The position numbers and the translations under genes are program-made. From assembly GCA_937928585.1 (NCBI GenBank), contig CALEZK010000110.1, positions 1-13,356 of the forward strand: 13,356 bases of DNA. The letters run 5' to 3'. The DNA is from an uncultured bacterium. Lineage in GTDB: Bacteria > Hydrogenedentota > Hydrogenedentia > Hydrogenedentales > SLHB01. Below, in pieces: positions 1 to 6,803 of the stretch. The stretch's first letter is position 1, and each line of letters opens with the position of its first letter. A model generated the notes under the pieces. It saw only the letters and a program-made list of their open reading frames with translations. It was not told the origin of the DNA and searched no databases.

Positions 1-87
1 GGATTGAATAAACTGTCTGCGATTGATCGAACCTTGGCTCATGAAAACTGCCTTTGTGTGAGCGGCCGCACCCGTGCCGCGATAATG

Positions 88-333
88 CTAATCGTCCAAT
101 TTGTCGCCCGCTTCGTCTTCCTCGGCGAGCTGCTTCCGCTTTTCTTCAAGTGTATATCGCACCGTTGGCTCATAAATCGCCTGAATGGGCATCAGCACGT
201 TGCCCGCGTTGCCAGAGCCGCTTTTGTGCCAGTAATAGATCCATCCGCGCCGTTCCATCCACAGCAGGAGCTGGTGGAGCGCGAAAATGGCTGCGAGAAC
301 TGCAATGCCCAATGCGATATAGCGACCGTTCAC
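88..333 (-). CDS. Small single-pass membrane protein, conserved hypothetical type
   Basis: An 81-residue protein with one hydrophobic segment at about residues 5-25, followed by a tryptophan/tyrosine-rich stretch (RRGWIYYWHKSGSG, about 28-41) and a charged tail rich in Lys, Glu and Asp. The start is GTG at 331-333, preceded on the minus strand by GGAAG seven bases upstream. The stop of the upstream gene overlaps this start (GTGA), so translation is probably coupled and the two proteins may act together. The tail most likely faces the cytoplasm because basic residues follow the membrane segment. I recall similar short proteins with an ERRGWIYY-like motif in other bacteria, annotated only as hypothetical. 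No function can be assigned from sequence. Confidence 0.8.
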   Translation of the reverse strand: MNGRYIALGIAVLAAIFALHQLLLWMERRGWIYYWHKSGSGNAGNVLMPIQAIYEPTVRYTLEEKRKQLAEEDEAGDKLDD

Positions 334-1427
334 CCGCGCGCTTCCGTGCCGTAATACGCTTTGATTGTTTGGTGAATGCTGTCTGCGCTCGCGGAAACGG
401 GATCTACGCCCTTGCCGGTTGCGTGCTCGATGTCTTGTATCGCAATGAGATCCATTGGGTTTGCCATGGCGAGAATAAGGCGATCATCTTCGAGCCGCAC
501 CGGAATGCAACTGTGATGCGTGGCAAGGCGTTCATTTACAAGGCGCACCGCGGAAGGATCCGGCTCGTCGCGGTCGAGTCTGACGAACGGCACGCGCGCC
601 TGGCTTGCGAGGACCTGCGCGACGGCATCGGATTCGGTATACCCCAGCTCAATCAGGATCGAGCCGAGCCTGCGCTGCGGCTGTTCCTGTTGAATTGCGA
701 GCGCGCGTTCGAGTTGCGCCTGCGTGAGCACGCCCGCTTCAAGGAGGATTTCACCCATGCGCCTGCGCCGCCCCGCGCCGTCGAAACCGGTAATGTCGAG
801 ATCGATGATTTCCGGCGTGGCAATCTCTTCGAATGCGCCGCCGAACGCGGTGGCCTGCGTCACGCTATCGTTACGCGCATCACCGCGCAGGCGATGCACT
901 TCACCGCGAAGCCGCGCGAAATCACGTTCGAGGCGCGTCCACTGTTGCTGGGTTGGACCGCCGGTCGATGCATTGGCGAGTTGCTGTTCGAGTCGCGCGA
1001 TGCGGTCGCGCTGCTCATCGATGAGCGCGCGCAATTCCGCCACGAATTCCGTTTGCGACGCGGGTTCGAGGCCTTCAAATGACGCCTGTTGTCCCATTGC
1101 GTGGATGGAAAGGTTCTTCAGCCCGCGCACGTCTTCTTCGATATTGGCGAAAGCGTTTTCCAATTCGGAAGTTCGGGTTACGGCTTGTCGGGCTGTTTCC
1201 GCGTATTGCCGTAGCGATTCCTGCAGCGCCGAAAACTGGGCCTTCCCGGCCTGAAGCGCCGCGGTGACTTGCTCAACGTCGTACTCTTGATCGGGCCGTT
1301 CGCTGAGCCGCGATCGCGCCGAAGCTACCCGCTCGGAAAGCTGGCTGTGCGTGCTGGCAACTTCCGCCGCCCATTGTTCGAGGGTGGATTCCAATCGCGC
1401 GAACACGGCATCCGTTGAAGTCGACAT
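330..1427 (-). CDS. Coiled-coil protein with C-terminal MshEN-type (GspE N-terminal) domain, probable c-di-GMP receptor
   Basis: A 365-residue soluble protein. Residues about 5-185 are mostly helical and Glu/Gln/Arg/Ala-rich with heptad-like leucines (for example 130-152 and 163-181), suggesting coiled coil. A linker follows (about 186-218), then a domain like the N-terminus of type II secretion/type IV pilus ATPases. It carries two consecutive 24-residue MshEN-style repeats: RMGEILLEAG...Q246 (223-246) and RLGSILIELG...Q276 (253-276). The second subdomain runs about 290-365 and contains LILAMANPMD. In MshE this double motif binds c-di-GMP; binding here is inference. No ATPase domain is present, so it is a stand-alone receptor or adaptor. 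The ATG at 1425-1427 has GGAGAG eight bases upstream. It overlaps the downstream small membrane protein gene, which may anchor it. Confidence 0.87.
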   Translation of the reverse strand: MSTSTDAVFARLESTLEQWAAEVASTHSQLSERVASARSRLSERPDQEYDVEQVTAALQAGKAQFSALQESLRQYAETARQAVTRTSELENAFANIEEDVRGLKNLSIHAMGQQASFEGLEPASQTEFVAELRALIDEQRDRIARLEQQLANASTGGPTQQQWTRLERDFARLRGEVHRLRGDARNDSVTQATAFGGAFEEIATPEIIDLDITGFDGAGRRRRMGEILLEAGVLTQAQLERALAIQQEQPQRRLGSILIELGYTESDAVAQVLASQARVPFVRLDRDEPDPSAVRLVNERLATHHSCIPVRLEDDRLILAMANPMDLIAIQDIEHATGKGVDPVSASADSIHQTIKAYYGTEARG

Positions 1428-1442
1428 ACGTTTTACTCTCCA

Positions 1443-1465
1443 GACGCGGCAATCCCGTCCGCGTC
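1443..1465 (-). promoter_or_regulatory. Hairpin next to the ribosome binding site of the MshEN-domain gene
   Basis: GACGCGG (1443-1449) and CCGCGTC (1459-1465) form a perfect 7-bp stem with a 9-base loop. On the minus-strand mRNA it lies one base upstream of the Shine-Dalgarno GGAGAG (1436-1441). It could influence ribosome access, but a 7-bp stem in G+C-rich DNA can be chance. Confidence 0.3.
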
Positions 1466-1482
1466 ATTAACGCCCACGCACG

Positions 1483-1511
1483 ATTGTAGGAGCGGCGCGA
1501 GGCGCGATCAA
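1483..1511 (-). promoter_or_regulatory. Predicted sigma70-type promoter of the MshEN/membrane protein operon
   Basis: Read on the minus strand, TTGATC (1511-1506) and TACAAT (1488-1483) are separated by exactly 17 bases. They match the -35 and -10 consensus at 4/6 and 5/6 positions. Transcription would begin near 1476, giving a leader of about 50 bases before the ATG at 1427. Confidence 0.55.
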
Positions 1512-1529
1512 GAGGCCGCGTGGGCAATC

Positions 1530-1538
1530 TGCTATACT
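1530..1538 (+). promoter_or_regulatory. Extended -10 promoter for the GH36-like gene
   Basis: TGCTATACT at 1530-1538 is an extended -10 element (TGn plus TATACT, 5/6 to consensus). No clear -35 lies 17 bases upstream. Transcription would begin near 1545, about 27 bases before the ATG. The same TATACTCC string occurs in the promoter of the fused sugar enzyme gene at 4148-4155. Confidence 0.5.
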
Positions 1539-1571
1539 CCACGCCTCAAGCCTTACCGTGGAGAAAGTCCC

Positions 1572-3419
1572 ATGCCGTATTTGTTTCGTTCTGCAGTGCT
1601 CTTGTTACTTGCCTTGGGGTATGTTGCGCTTCCCGTCTTGGCAGCAGGCGCCAAGAAAGAGGATCCGCAGATGGAACCTCGCCTCCTGCCCTGGAACCTG
1701 CGCGACCACTATACCTTCTCGCCCGAGGGCTACGATTTCATCTACGGCGGCGACAACGGCCAGTGGTCTCTGGAGAAGAAGGGCCTCGGCTTCCTGATGG
1801 ACAAAGTGAACGCCTCGATTACGTTTGCCGATGGCAAAACGGTGGAAGCGGCGTTGCACGGCGTGGGCACAACGGTGCGGCAAAAGCATACCGCTGAACT
1901 AGGGCCGGGCATTGAATACATCGTAAACATTCCGGCGAAAGACGGGTTTTCCTTGCGGCATTCGCTTGCATATCACAACGAACACCCATTTTATCTCGTA
2001 CGCCTTGCGTTGAAGAACGAAGGCACGACGCCGCTCGAGGTCTCGCAGATTAGCTCCGTCATCATTCCGCCGGGCAGCCTTAAGCAGCTCGGATCCAACG
2101 CGACCGTGACGCATCGCCGCGTGCTAATGCACGGCAAGAGCCCCGTGTACTCGAAAGATGTCGAGCCGCATGCAACCTTCATCAACGATCCGGCCAACGG
2201 CCTCGTTCTGGGGTTGGGTTCAATCGCGACGGGGCAATGCAAAACGATAGTAGACCTGCAACCCTTTTCGGGCGCCTGGCAGGGATCGGTCACGAGCACA
2301 TTCGATCCGCCTGTGCGCGTGGAGCCGGGCCAGTCGCTCCAGGGCGATCCGGTCTGGATAAGTTTTACGACATTGACGCAGGCCGACGTGGATCTGTTTT
2401 TTGCGCATGCGTTGAAAGATTATCCGAAGTACGCGAAAGCGGACGATGCCCCGCACTCGTGGGTGACGGTGCCGGATGGCGGTTCGTTCAGCGAACTTCA
2501 GTCGGCGATCGGCGATTGGTCCGGCGTCGCCGCGGCATTGGTGCCGGTGACGTGGGAATCGCGCGGTGGTTCGCTGGATGGTGCAACGCCGGCGTGGCCG
2601 CGCGAAATGCGCGGTGTCGCATCGCAGTTGCGGCAGAATGGCCGCGCGGGAATCACGGTCGATCCACTCGCCGTTGCGAATGGCAATGACGCATGGGCCG
2701 CGAAATCCGAAGACGGCCAAATGTGGCTTAACCCGGCAACGGAAGAGGGTATGGCAAACGGCGTCGCGCAAATGAAGAAGGTCGCCGCGTGGGGCTTCGA
2801 TTTCTACGTTGTCGCGCGCTCGCGCATTCCGAACGAGGTGTTGAAACACTTCAACATCACGCGGTCGCGTGCCGATGCGCTTGCGATTGACATGATGATC
2901 GCAGCCGCCGGCGGTGCGCCGGTGTTTGGCGCGTCCAACGGCACGCTCGGCGGCGAACGCGACGAGTGGCTTGATGCCGCCGCGGCCACGGCCCGGCTCG
3001 CCGAATATAGTCTGCTGACGGGACCAGTGCGGCTCGATGCCGCGAAGGCGCGCGAGATTAGCGATGAAACCGCGACCGCGATAGCGTTCTGTGGCGCGCC
3101 CATCGAAGTCGTGGGGAATCCCACCGAGTCCGCGCGGAAGGCAATTGTCGACGCGGTATCGAAGCGCGATTATTTTGCGCGACCGCTGGAGATCGCGACA
3201 TCCGCACCGAAGTTGTGGCAGGTTGAAACAACGCCCGGCGGATCAAAAGAGAATCTTGCCATTACCGTCGTTTCGTTTGAGGGCGCGCGCGCGTCTAACG
3301 ACGGCGATTTGAAAACCTACTCCGGAACGCCAAAGACGACCGCCCAGGAAACTGCGGCGGGATTCGTGAGCAAGCTGCCCGCGGCGCTCGGCGGGCCGAA
3401 AAAGGGTGCGCGACGGTAG
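1572..3419 (+). CDS. Secreted GH36/GH27-like (alpha-galactosidase-fold) protein lacking the catalytic nucleophile
   Basis: A 615-residue protein with a signal peptide (hydrophobic core about 7-24, cleavage near LAA at 23-25). Residues about 40-285 look like the N-terminal beta-supersandwich of GH36 enzymes. Residues about 320-510 follow the TIM-barrel order: MRGVASQLRQNGRAGITVDPLAV (about 346-368) resembles the barrel strand for withdrawing to a clear site, then an LNPAT segment (386-390), then GFDFYVVARS (408-417). In active relatives that last strand reads GFDYLKxDF and its Asp is the nucleophile; here the aligned residues are Val413 and Ala415. The C-terminal part (about 485-550, with ISDETATAIAFCGAPIEVV and YFARPLEI...P.LW) matches the usual GH36 tail. 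I infer a carbohydrate-binding pseudo-enzyme; the family call rests on pattern recognition. GGAG lies eight to nine bases before the ATG. Confidence 0.75.
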   Translation: MPYLFRSAVLLLLALGYVALPVLAAGAKKEDPQMEPRLLPWNLRDHYTFSPEGYDFIYGGDNGQWSLEKKGLGFLMDKVNASITFADGKTVEAALHGVGTTVRQKHTAELGPGIEYIVNIPAKDGFSLRHSLAYHNEHPFYLVRLALKNEGTTPLEVSQISSVIIPPGSLKQLGSNATVTHRRVLMHGKSPVYSKDVEPHATFINDPANGLVLGLGSIATGQCKTIVDLQPFSGAWQGSVTSTFDPPVRVEPGQSLQGDPVWISFTTLTQADVDLFFAHALKDYPKYAKADDAPHSWVTVPDGGSFSELQSAIGDWSGVAAALVPVTWESRGGSLDGATPAWPREMRGVASQLRQNGRAGITVDPLAVANGNDAWAAKSEDGQMWLNPATEEGMANGVAQMKKVAAWGFDFYVVARSRIPNEVLKHFNITRSRADALAIDMMIAAAGGAPVFGASNGTLGGERDEWLDAAAATARLAEYSLLTGPVRLDAAKAREISDETATAIAFCGAPIEVVGNPTESARKAIVDAVSKRDYFARPLEIATSAPKLWQVETTPGGSKENLAITVVSFEGARASNDGDLKTYSGTPKTTAQETAAGFVSKLPAALGGPKKGARR

Positions 3420-3433
3420 TCCCGCGCGCGCGG

Positions 3434-4021
3434 CTAGAAGGTGAATCCGACCGCGAGTCCGACGCTGTTGGCGCCGGCATTGTTGTCGCTGAGCCCGCCA
3501 TTGGACAAGTGCGAGACCTGCAGTGTCACGTGCCAGTTGTTTTGAAACTGGTACCCGACCCCGCCTTCAAGCAGAAAGTCCATGGTCGCGGAATTGCCTT
3601 CGATGTGATTCGTGTGCCAGATCATGCCCGCGCCGGCTTCGCCAAACCAGCCGTTGCGCGCGCCTGCGTTTTGATACACGCGGCCAATCGCGCCAAAACC
3701 GCCGCCTGCGAGGGTCTCGCTGGGTTCATCCTGGAGGTAGAGAAACAAGGGATACGCGCGCAACCCGAGAGTGCAACGCGCAAAAACCGGCCATTCGTAC
3801 TCAATGTTGCCCTTCACCAGGATGTCCCCGGTGCGCGAACGGTTTCCGGAATGGAAACCCGTGGATACAGCTACTTCCGTGCGCCAGCGACCCTCGTCGA
3901 AACCGTTTAATAACGTATAACCCGTTCCCTCTTCCGCACTTGTGGTAGAGGGGGTGAGAAACATGGCCATGCCAAGGGCTATAGCCAAAACCGTGAACTT
4001 CCGATCGGACGAGCGTGGCAT
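3434..4021 (-). CDS. PagL-like lipid A deacylase / acyloxyacyl hydrolase family outer-membrane barrel
   Basis: A 195-residue protein with a signal peptide (core about 9-23, cleavage after TSA at 27-29), alternating beta-strand segments throughout and a C-terminal phenylalanine typical of outer-membrane barrels. The signature HLSNGGLSDNNAGANS (171-186) matches the PagL family, whose His and Ser (171 and 173 here) belong to the active site that removes the 3-O-linked acyl chain of lipid A. Twelve residues after the Ser, where Pseudomonas PagL has its catalytic Glu as I recall, there is Asn185, so activity is uncertain. The start at 4021 is chosen because AAGGAAG lies just upstream and a proper signal peptide follows; a longer reading from 4081 adds an unlikely N-terminus. 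It is convergent with the GH36-like gene, separated by 14 bases. Confidence 0.8.
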   Translation of the reverse strand: MPRSSDRKFTVLAIALGMAMFLTPSTTSAEEGTGYTLLNGFDEGRWRTEVAVSTGFHSGNRSRTGDILVKGNIEYEWPVFARCTLGLRAYPLFLYLQDEPSETLAGGGFGAIGRVYQNAGARNGWFGEAGAGMIWHTNHIEGNSATMDFLLEGGVGYQFQNNWHVTLQVSHLSNGGLSDNNAGANSVGLAVGFTF

Positions 4022-4061
4022 ACATCTTCCTTCTTGCGGCAGCGGATCGCCGGATAACACC

Positions 4062-4091
4062 AAGTTAGCGCACTTTAGCATAATTTGTCAA
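4062..4091 (-). promoter_or_regulatory. Possible promoter of the PagL-like gene
   Basis: On the minus strand a perfect TTGACA (4091-4086) is followed after 18 bases by TAACTT (4067-4062), a weak -10. The -35 is convincing and the -10 is not. Transcription would begin near 4055, about 34 bases before the ATG. Confidence 0.4.
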
Positions 4092-4120
4092 CAATATCTC
4101 TGGGCTCTACTGTTGCTTAC

Positions 4121-4147
4121 ACAAGTTACAACGCATCCAGAACTTGT
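4121..4147. promoter_or_regulatory. Inverted repeat ACAAGTT / AACTTGT across the fusion gene promoter (possible operator)
   Basis: ACAAGTT (4121-4127) and AACTTGT (4141-4147) are a perfect 7-bp inverted repeat, 20 bp centre to centre. They span the interval from the -35 to the -10 of the plus-strand promoter. A further CAAGTTA copy at 4061-4067 overlaps the -10 of the divergent PagL-like gene. This arrangement could be an operator shared by both genes. Confidence 0.35.
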
Positions 4148-4153
4148 TATACT
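4125..4153 (+). promoter_or_regulatory. Predicted promoter of the SDR-aminotransferase fusion gene
   Basis: GTTACA (4125-4130, 4/6 to TTGACA), a 17-base spacer and TATACT (4148-4153), with an extended TGT immediately before the -10. Transcription would begin near 4160, leaving a leader of about 37 bases to the ATG at 4197. Confidence 0.55.
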
Positions 4154-4196
4154 CCATCACTTTCTCGGGTTTCAGTCACGGTAGTAGGGGTCCTTC

Positions 4197-6380
4197 ATGC
4201 GGGTTTTGGTCACCGGTGGTGCGGGCTATCTAGGCAATCATGTCGTACGGCTCTTGCTCGAACGCGGGCATGGCGTGCGGGTGTTTGACCGGCTTTGTTT
4301 TGGCGACGAACCCGCGCAAGCGCTGGCTGCTCTTGGCGTTGAAATCGTGCGGGGTGACATTCGGCGGCTGGACGATTCTCCCGGCGTGTTGGATGGTATC
4401 GAGGGCATCGTGCATCTGGCCGGATTGGCGAACGACCCGTCCTGCGATCTCGACCCCCTCATGGCACTGGACGTCAATCTCGAAGGAACGCGCTTGCTCG
4501 CGGTGCGCGCGATCGAGGCGGGCGTTCGGCGCTTTGCGTTCGCTTCTTCCTGCAGCGTGTATGGCAAGGGCGTTTTCGAGATGCTCGACGAGCATAGCCC
4601 GACGAACCCGGTGTCGGTCTATGCGCAGAGCAAACTGGATTCGGAGCGGGCGCTGCTCGCGTTGACGAGCGACGCTTTCGAACCCGTCATCGCGCGGCCC
4701 GCAACCTTGTTCGGTTGGTCGCCGCGCATGCGCTTCGATTTGGCAATCAATCTCATGACGGCGACCGCATCACGCAATCGCGTCATCAATGTTTATGGCG
4801 GCGGCAGCCAATGGCGTCCATTCGTTCATGTGCGCGACGCCGCGCGCGCGTTTGTCGATCTGCTGGAAGCGCCGGCGAAGAAAGTCAGCGGCGAGGTGTT
4901 CAACCTCGGTTCCGATAAGAACAACTATCGCATCATCGATCTTGCACACCTCATTTCAGGGCTGGTCGAAAACGTTTCCGTGGAAGTAGTGAAGGAAGAT
5001 GAAGACCTTCGCAGTTACAACGTGCAGTTTGGAAAGATCCAGCGCACCATCGCTTTCGAACCGGAATGGAGCGCCGAGCGCGGCGCGCTCGAGATTCGCG
5101 ATTGGTTGCGCGATGAGACTATCGATCCCTTTGCGACGATTCACTTCAATGTGCGGCGGGTGAAGGAGCTCCTGAGCCTTCCCGTGTCCGTTGGCGGAGA
5201 ACCGGTAGCGCCGCGATTCATTCCGCTGTCGCCGCCATCCATCGGCGAAGAAGAGGAGCAAGCAGTACTCAATGTGCTTCGCAGTGGTTGGCTCACGACC
5301 GGTGCAAAGGTGACGGAATTCGAAAAGGCGTTCGCGGATAAGGTCGGCGCGCCGCACGCCGTTGCCGTGTCATCGTGCACCGCGGCGCTGCACGTGTCGC
5401 TTGTTGATGCAGGCGTCGGCGTGGGCGATGAAGTCATTACGTCGCCAATCACGTGGGTGTCGACGGCGAACACCGTCGTCAACATGGGCGCGAAGCTCGT
5501 GCTTGCGGATATTCTGCCGGACACGCTCAACATCGATCCCGCGGCCATTGAACGCGCCATCTCGCCGCGCACGAAGGCGATCATGCCCGTGCACCTTGCG
5601 GGGCAACCCTGCGACCTCGATGCGATCTATGCGATTGGCAAGAAGCATGGTATTCCCGTGATCGAAGATGCAGCGCATGCGCTTGGCGCCAGCTATCGCG
5701 GTATCGCTATCGGCAATTGCGGGGGTCCCACGTGCTTCAGCTTTTATCCGGTGAAGAACATCACGACGATCGAAGGCGGCATCGTGTCCCTTTGCGACGA
5801 AGAAAAGGCCCACACGCTGCGCCTGCTCGCGCACAACGGCCTGAGCACGCTGGCGTGGAACCGCTATAGTGGTGACACGCCGCCCGCGTCGCCGGAAGTC
5901 GTGCGCCCAGGGTTCAAATACAACATGACCAACGTGAGCGCGGCGATGGGCATTGAGCAATTGAAAAAACTGGACGAGTTTATTGCCGCGCGCCGTCGCA
6001 TCGCGCGCATGTACGGATCGGTGTTGTCCGGCGTCGAAGAGATCGAATTGCCGCGCACCATCGAAGGCGCGGAGCATGCCTGGCACCTGTATATCGTGAA
6101 ACTGCGCCTTGAACTTCTGAACGCATCACGCGACGCCATTGCCAACGCGCTACGCCAGGAAAACATCGGCACCGGCGTGCACTTCGTGGCAATCCACAAA
6201 CACCGGTACTACCGCGAAACACTCGGCATACGGGACACCGATCTGCCACACGCGTCCGCGGCGTCGGATTGCATGCTCTCACTGCCGCTTCACCCGCGCC
6301 TTACCGACAAAAACGTGAAGGACGTGGTAGACGCGCTCAAGAAAGTGCTCGCCCACGCGCGAAAGTCTTCCGGGCGTTGA
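4197..6380 (+). CDS. Fused NAD-dependent sugar-nucleotide epimerase/dehydratase (extended SDR) and DegT/ArnB-type PLP aminotransferase
   Basis: A 727-residue bifunctional enzyme. Residues 1-about 310 are an extended short-chain dehydrogenase: Rossmann motif TGGAGYLG (6-13), SSCSVYG (117-123) with the catalytic Ser, and YAQSK with Tyr142 and Lys146. The Asp-Glu pair after Ser/Thr found in 4,6-dehydratases is absent, which favours an epimerase-type activity. After a short linker (about 310-340), residues 341-727 form a fold-type I aminotransferase of the DegT/DnrJ/EryC1/StrS family: SSCTAAL (392-398) for phosphate binding, EDAAHALGA (490-498) with Asp491 for the pyridine nitrogen, and FSFYPVKNITTIEGG (514-528) with Lys520 as the PLP Schiff-base lysine. 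It probably makes an amino sugar for cell-surface glycans or LPS; the exact substrate is unknown. AGGGG lies six bases before the ATG. The reading frame is continuous with no sign of a frameshift. Confidence 0.92.
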   Translation: MRVLVTGGAGYLGNHVVRLLLERGHGVRVFDRLCFGDEPAQALAALGVEIVRGDIRRLDDSPGVLDGIEGIVHLAGLANDPSCDLDPLMALDVNLEGTRLLAVRAIEAGVRRFAFASSCSVYGKGVFEMLDEHSPTNPVSVYAQSKLDSERALLALTSDAFEPVIARPATLFGWSPRMRFDLAINLMTATASRNRVINVYGGGSQWRPFVHVRDAARAFVDLLEAPAKKVSGEVFNLGSDKNNYRIIDLAHLISGLVENVSVEVVKEDEDLRSYNVQFGKIQRTIAFEPEWSAERGALEIRDWLRDETIDPFATIHFNVRRVKELLSLPVSVGGEPVAPRFIPLSPPSIGEEEEQAVLNVLRSGWLTTGAKVTEFEKAFADKVGAPHAVAVSSCTAALHVSLVDAGVGVGDEVITSPITWVSTANTVVNMGAKLVLADILPDTLNIDPAAIERAISPRTKAIMPVHLAGQPCDLDAIYAIGKKHGIPVIEDAAHALGASYRGIAIGNCGGPTCFSFYPVKNITTIEGGIVSLCDEEKAHTLRLLAHNGLSTLAWNRYSGDTPPASPEVVRPGFKYNMTNVSAAMGIEQLKKLDEFIAARRRIARMYGSVLSGVEEIELPRTIEGAEHAWHLYIVKLRLELLNASRDAIANALRQENIGTGVHFVAIHKHRYYRETLGIRDTDLPHASAASDCMLSLPLHPRLTDKNVKDVVDALKKVLAHARKSSGR

Positions 6381-6410
6381 GAGTTCTCGGGGCCGCCCAA
6401 CGCCCCATTT
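6372..6410 (+). terminator. Possible terminator hairpin at the end of the fusion gene
   Basis: GGGCGTTG (6372-6379) pairs perfectly with CAACGCCC (6398-6405). An alternative nested stem is GGGGC (6389-6393) with GCCCC (6402-6406). Only a short ATTT follows, so this is a weak intrinsic terminator at best. The 5' arm overlaps the stop codon. Confidence 0.35.
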
Positions 6411-6482
6411 CTCGTTAAGCGGTTTGGAGTATGCGATGCGCGAGGGCAGACTCGCAAACCAGAATGCAGCAGACCTTTATCC

Positions 6483-6632
6483 CTATGGAATAGAATCCGT
6501 CGATGATCGTGCCTGTCGCGCCGGTCATGGGCTACGCGCTGGAATCTCTATGAGAAAAAAATCCGTGTCGATGGTCGCGCCTGACTGACTGGTCATCGCC
6601 TGCGCGCGGCACTCGCTATGGGATAGAAGAAC
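6483..6632. repeat. Degenerate tandem repeat of about 65-68 bp, two copies and a fragment
   Basis: The unit starts CTATG at 6483, 6548 and 6616. Within it, TCCGTCGATG (6496-6505) recurs as TCCGTGTCGATG (6562-6573), TCGTGCCTG as TCGCGCCTG, and GGTCAT at 6523 recurs at 6591 (68 bp apart). The third copy is only CTATGGGATAGAAGAAC. The copies have small insertions and substitutions, so the duplication is old. No open reading frame explains it. It fills much of the non-coding stretch 6381-6803. Confidence 0.6.
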
Positions 6633-6687
6633 GAATGCATAGACATCTCGTCTGTGTTTTCAACACCAGCGGCGGTGCGCATGAGCA

Positions 6688-6760
6688 CCTCTTCCCCGTG
6701 TCCCTGTGGTTAGAATTTCCCCCGAATTCTTCGCGTCCTTCGTGCCTTCGTGGTGAATCC
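6688..6760. repeat. Two adjacent short-period intergenic repeats (CCCCGTGTCCCTGTGG and CTTCGCGTCCTTCGTGCCTTCGTGG types)
   Basis: At 6729-6753 the string CTTCGCGTC, CTTCGTGC, CTTCGTGG is a three-fold repeat with a period of 8-9 bases, followed by TGAATCC. Just before it (6688-6718) lies a related string ending in GTGTCCCTGTGGTTAGAATTT. I recall similar CACGAAGG-type and CACAGAG-type strings dispersed between genes in many environmental bacteria. This could not be verified here. They lie downstream of the Hsp70-like gene. Confidence 0.5.
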
Positions 6761-6803
6761 TCCCCGCAGCGACTGTACCGCGGCGACCTACAGATTCCCC
6801 TCG

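Noticed and set aside
54..1082. Long plus-strand open frame opposite the MshEN-domain gene
   Set aside because: It is the antisense of a well-supported coding region with recognisable motifs, is rich in Arg, Ala and Cys without a domain, and results from G+C-rich codon positions.
1472..1525. Inverted repeat GCCCACGC / GCGTGGGC around the divergent promoters
   Set aside because: An 8-bp match in about 140 bases of G+C-rich DNA is not far from chance, and the 38-base separation does not suggest one operator.
3422..3433. 12-bp CCGCGCGCGCGG palindrome between the convergent genes
   Set aside because: It is simple alternating CG sequence in a 14-base gap without a T-tract; no reason to call it a terminator or site.
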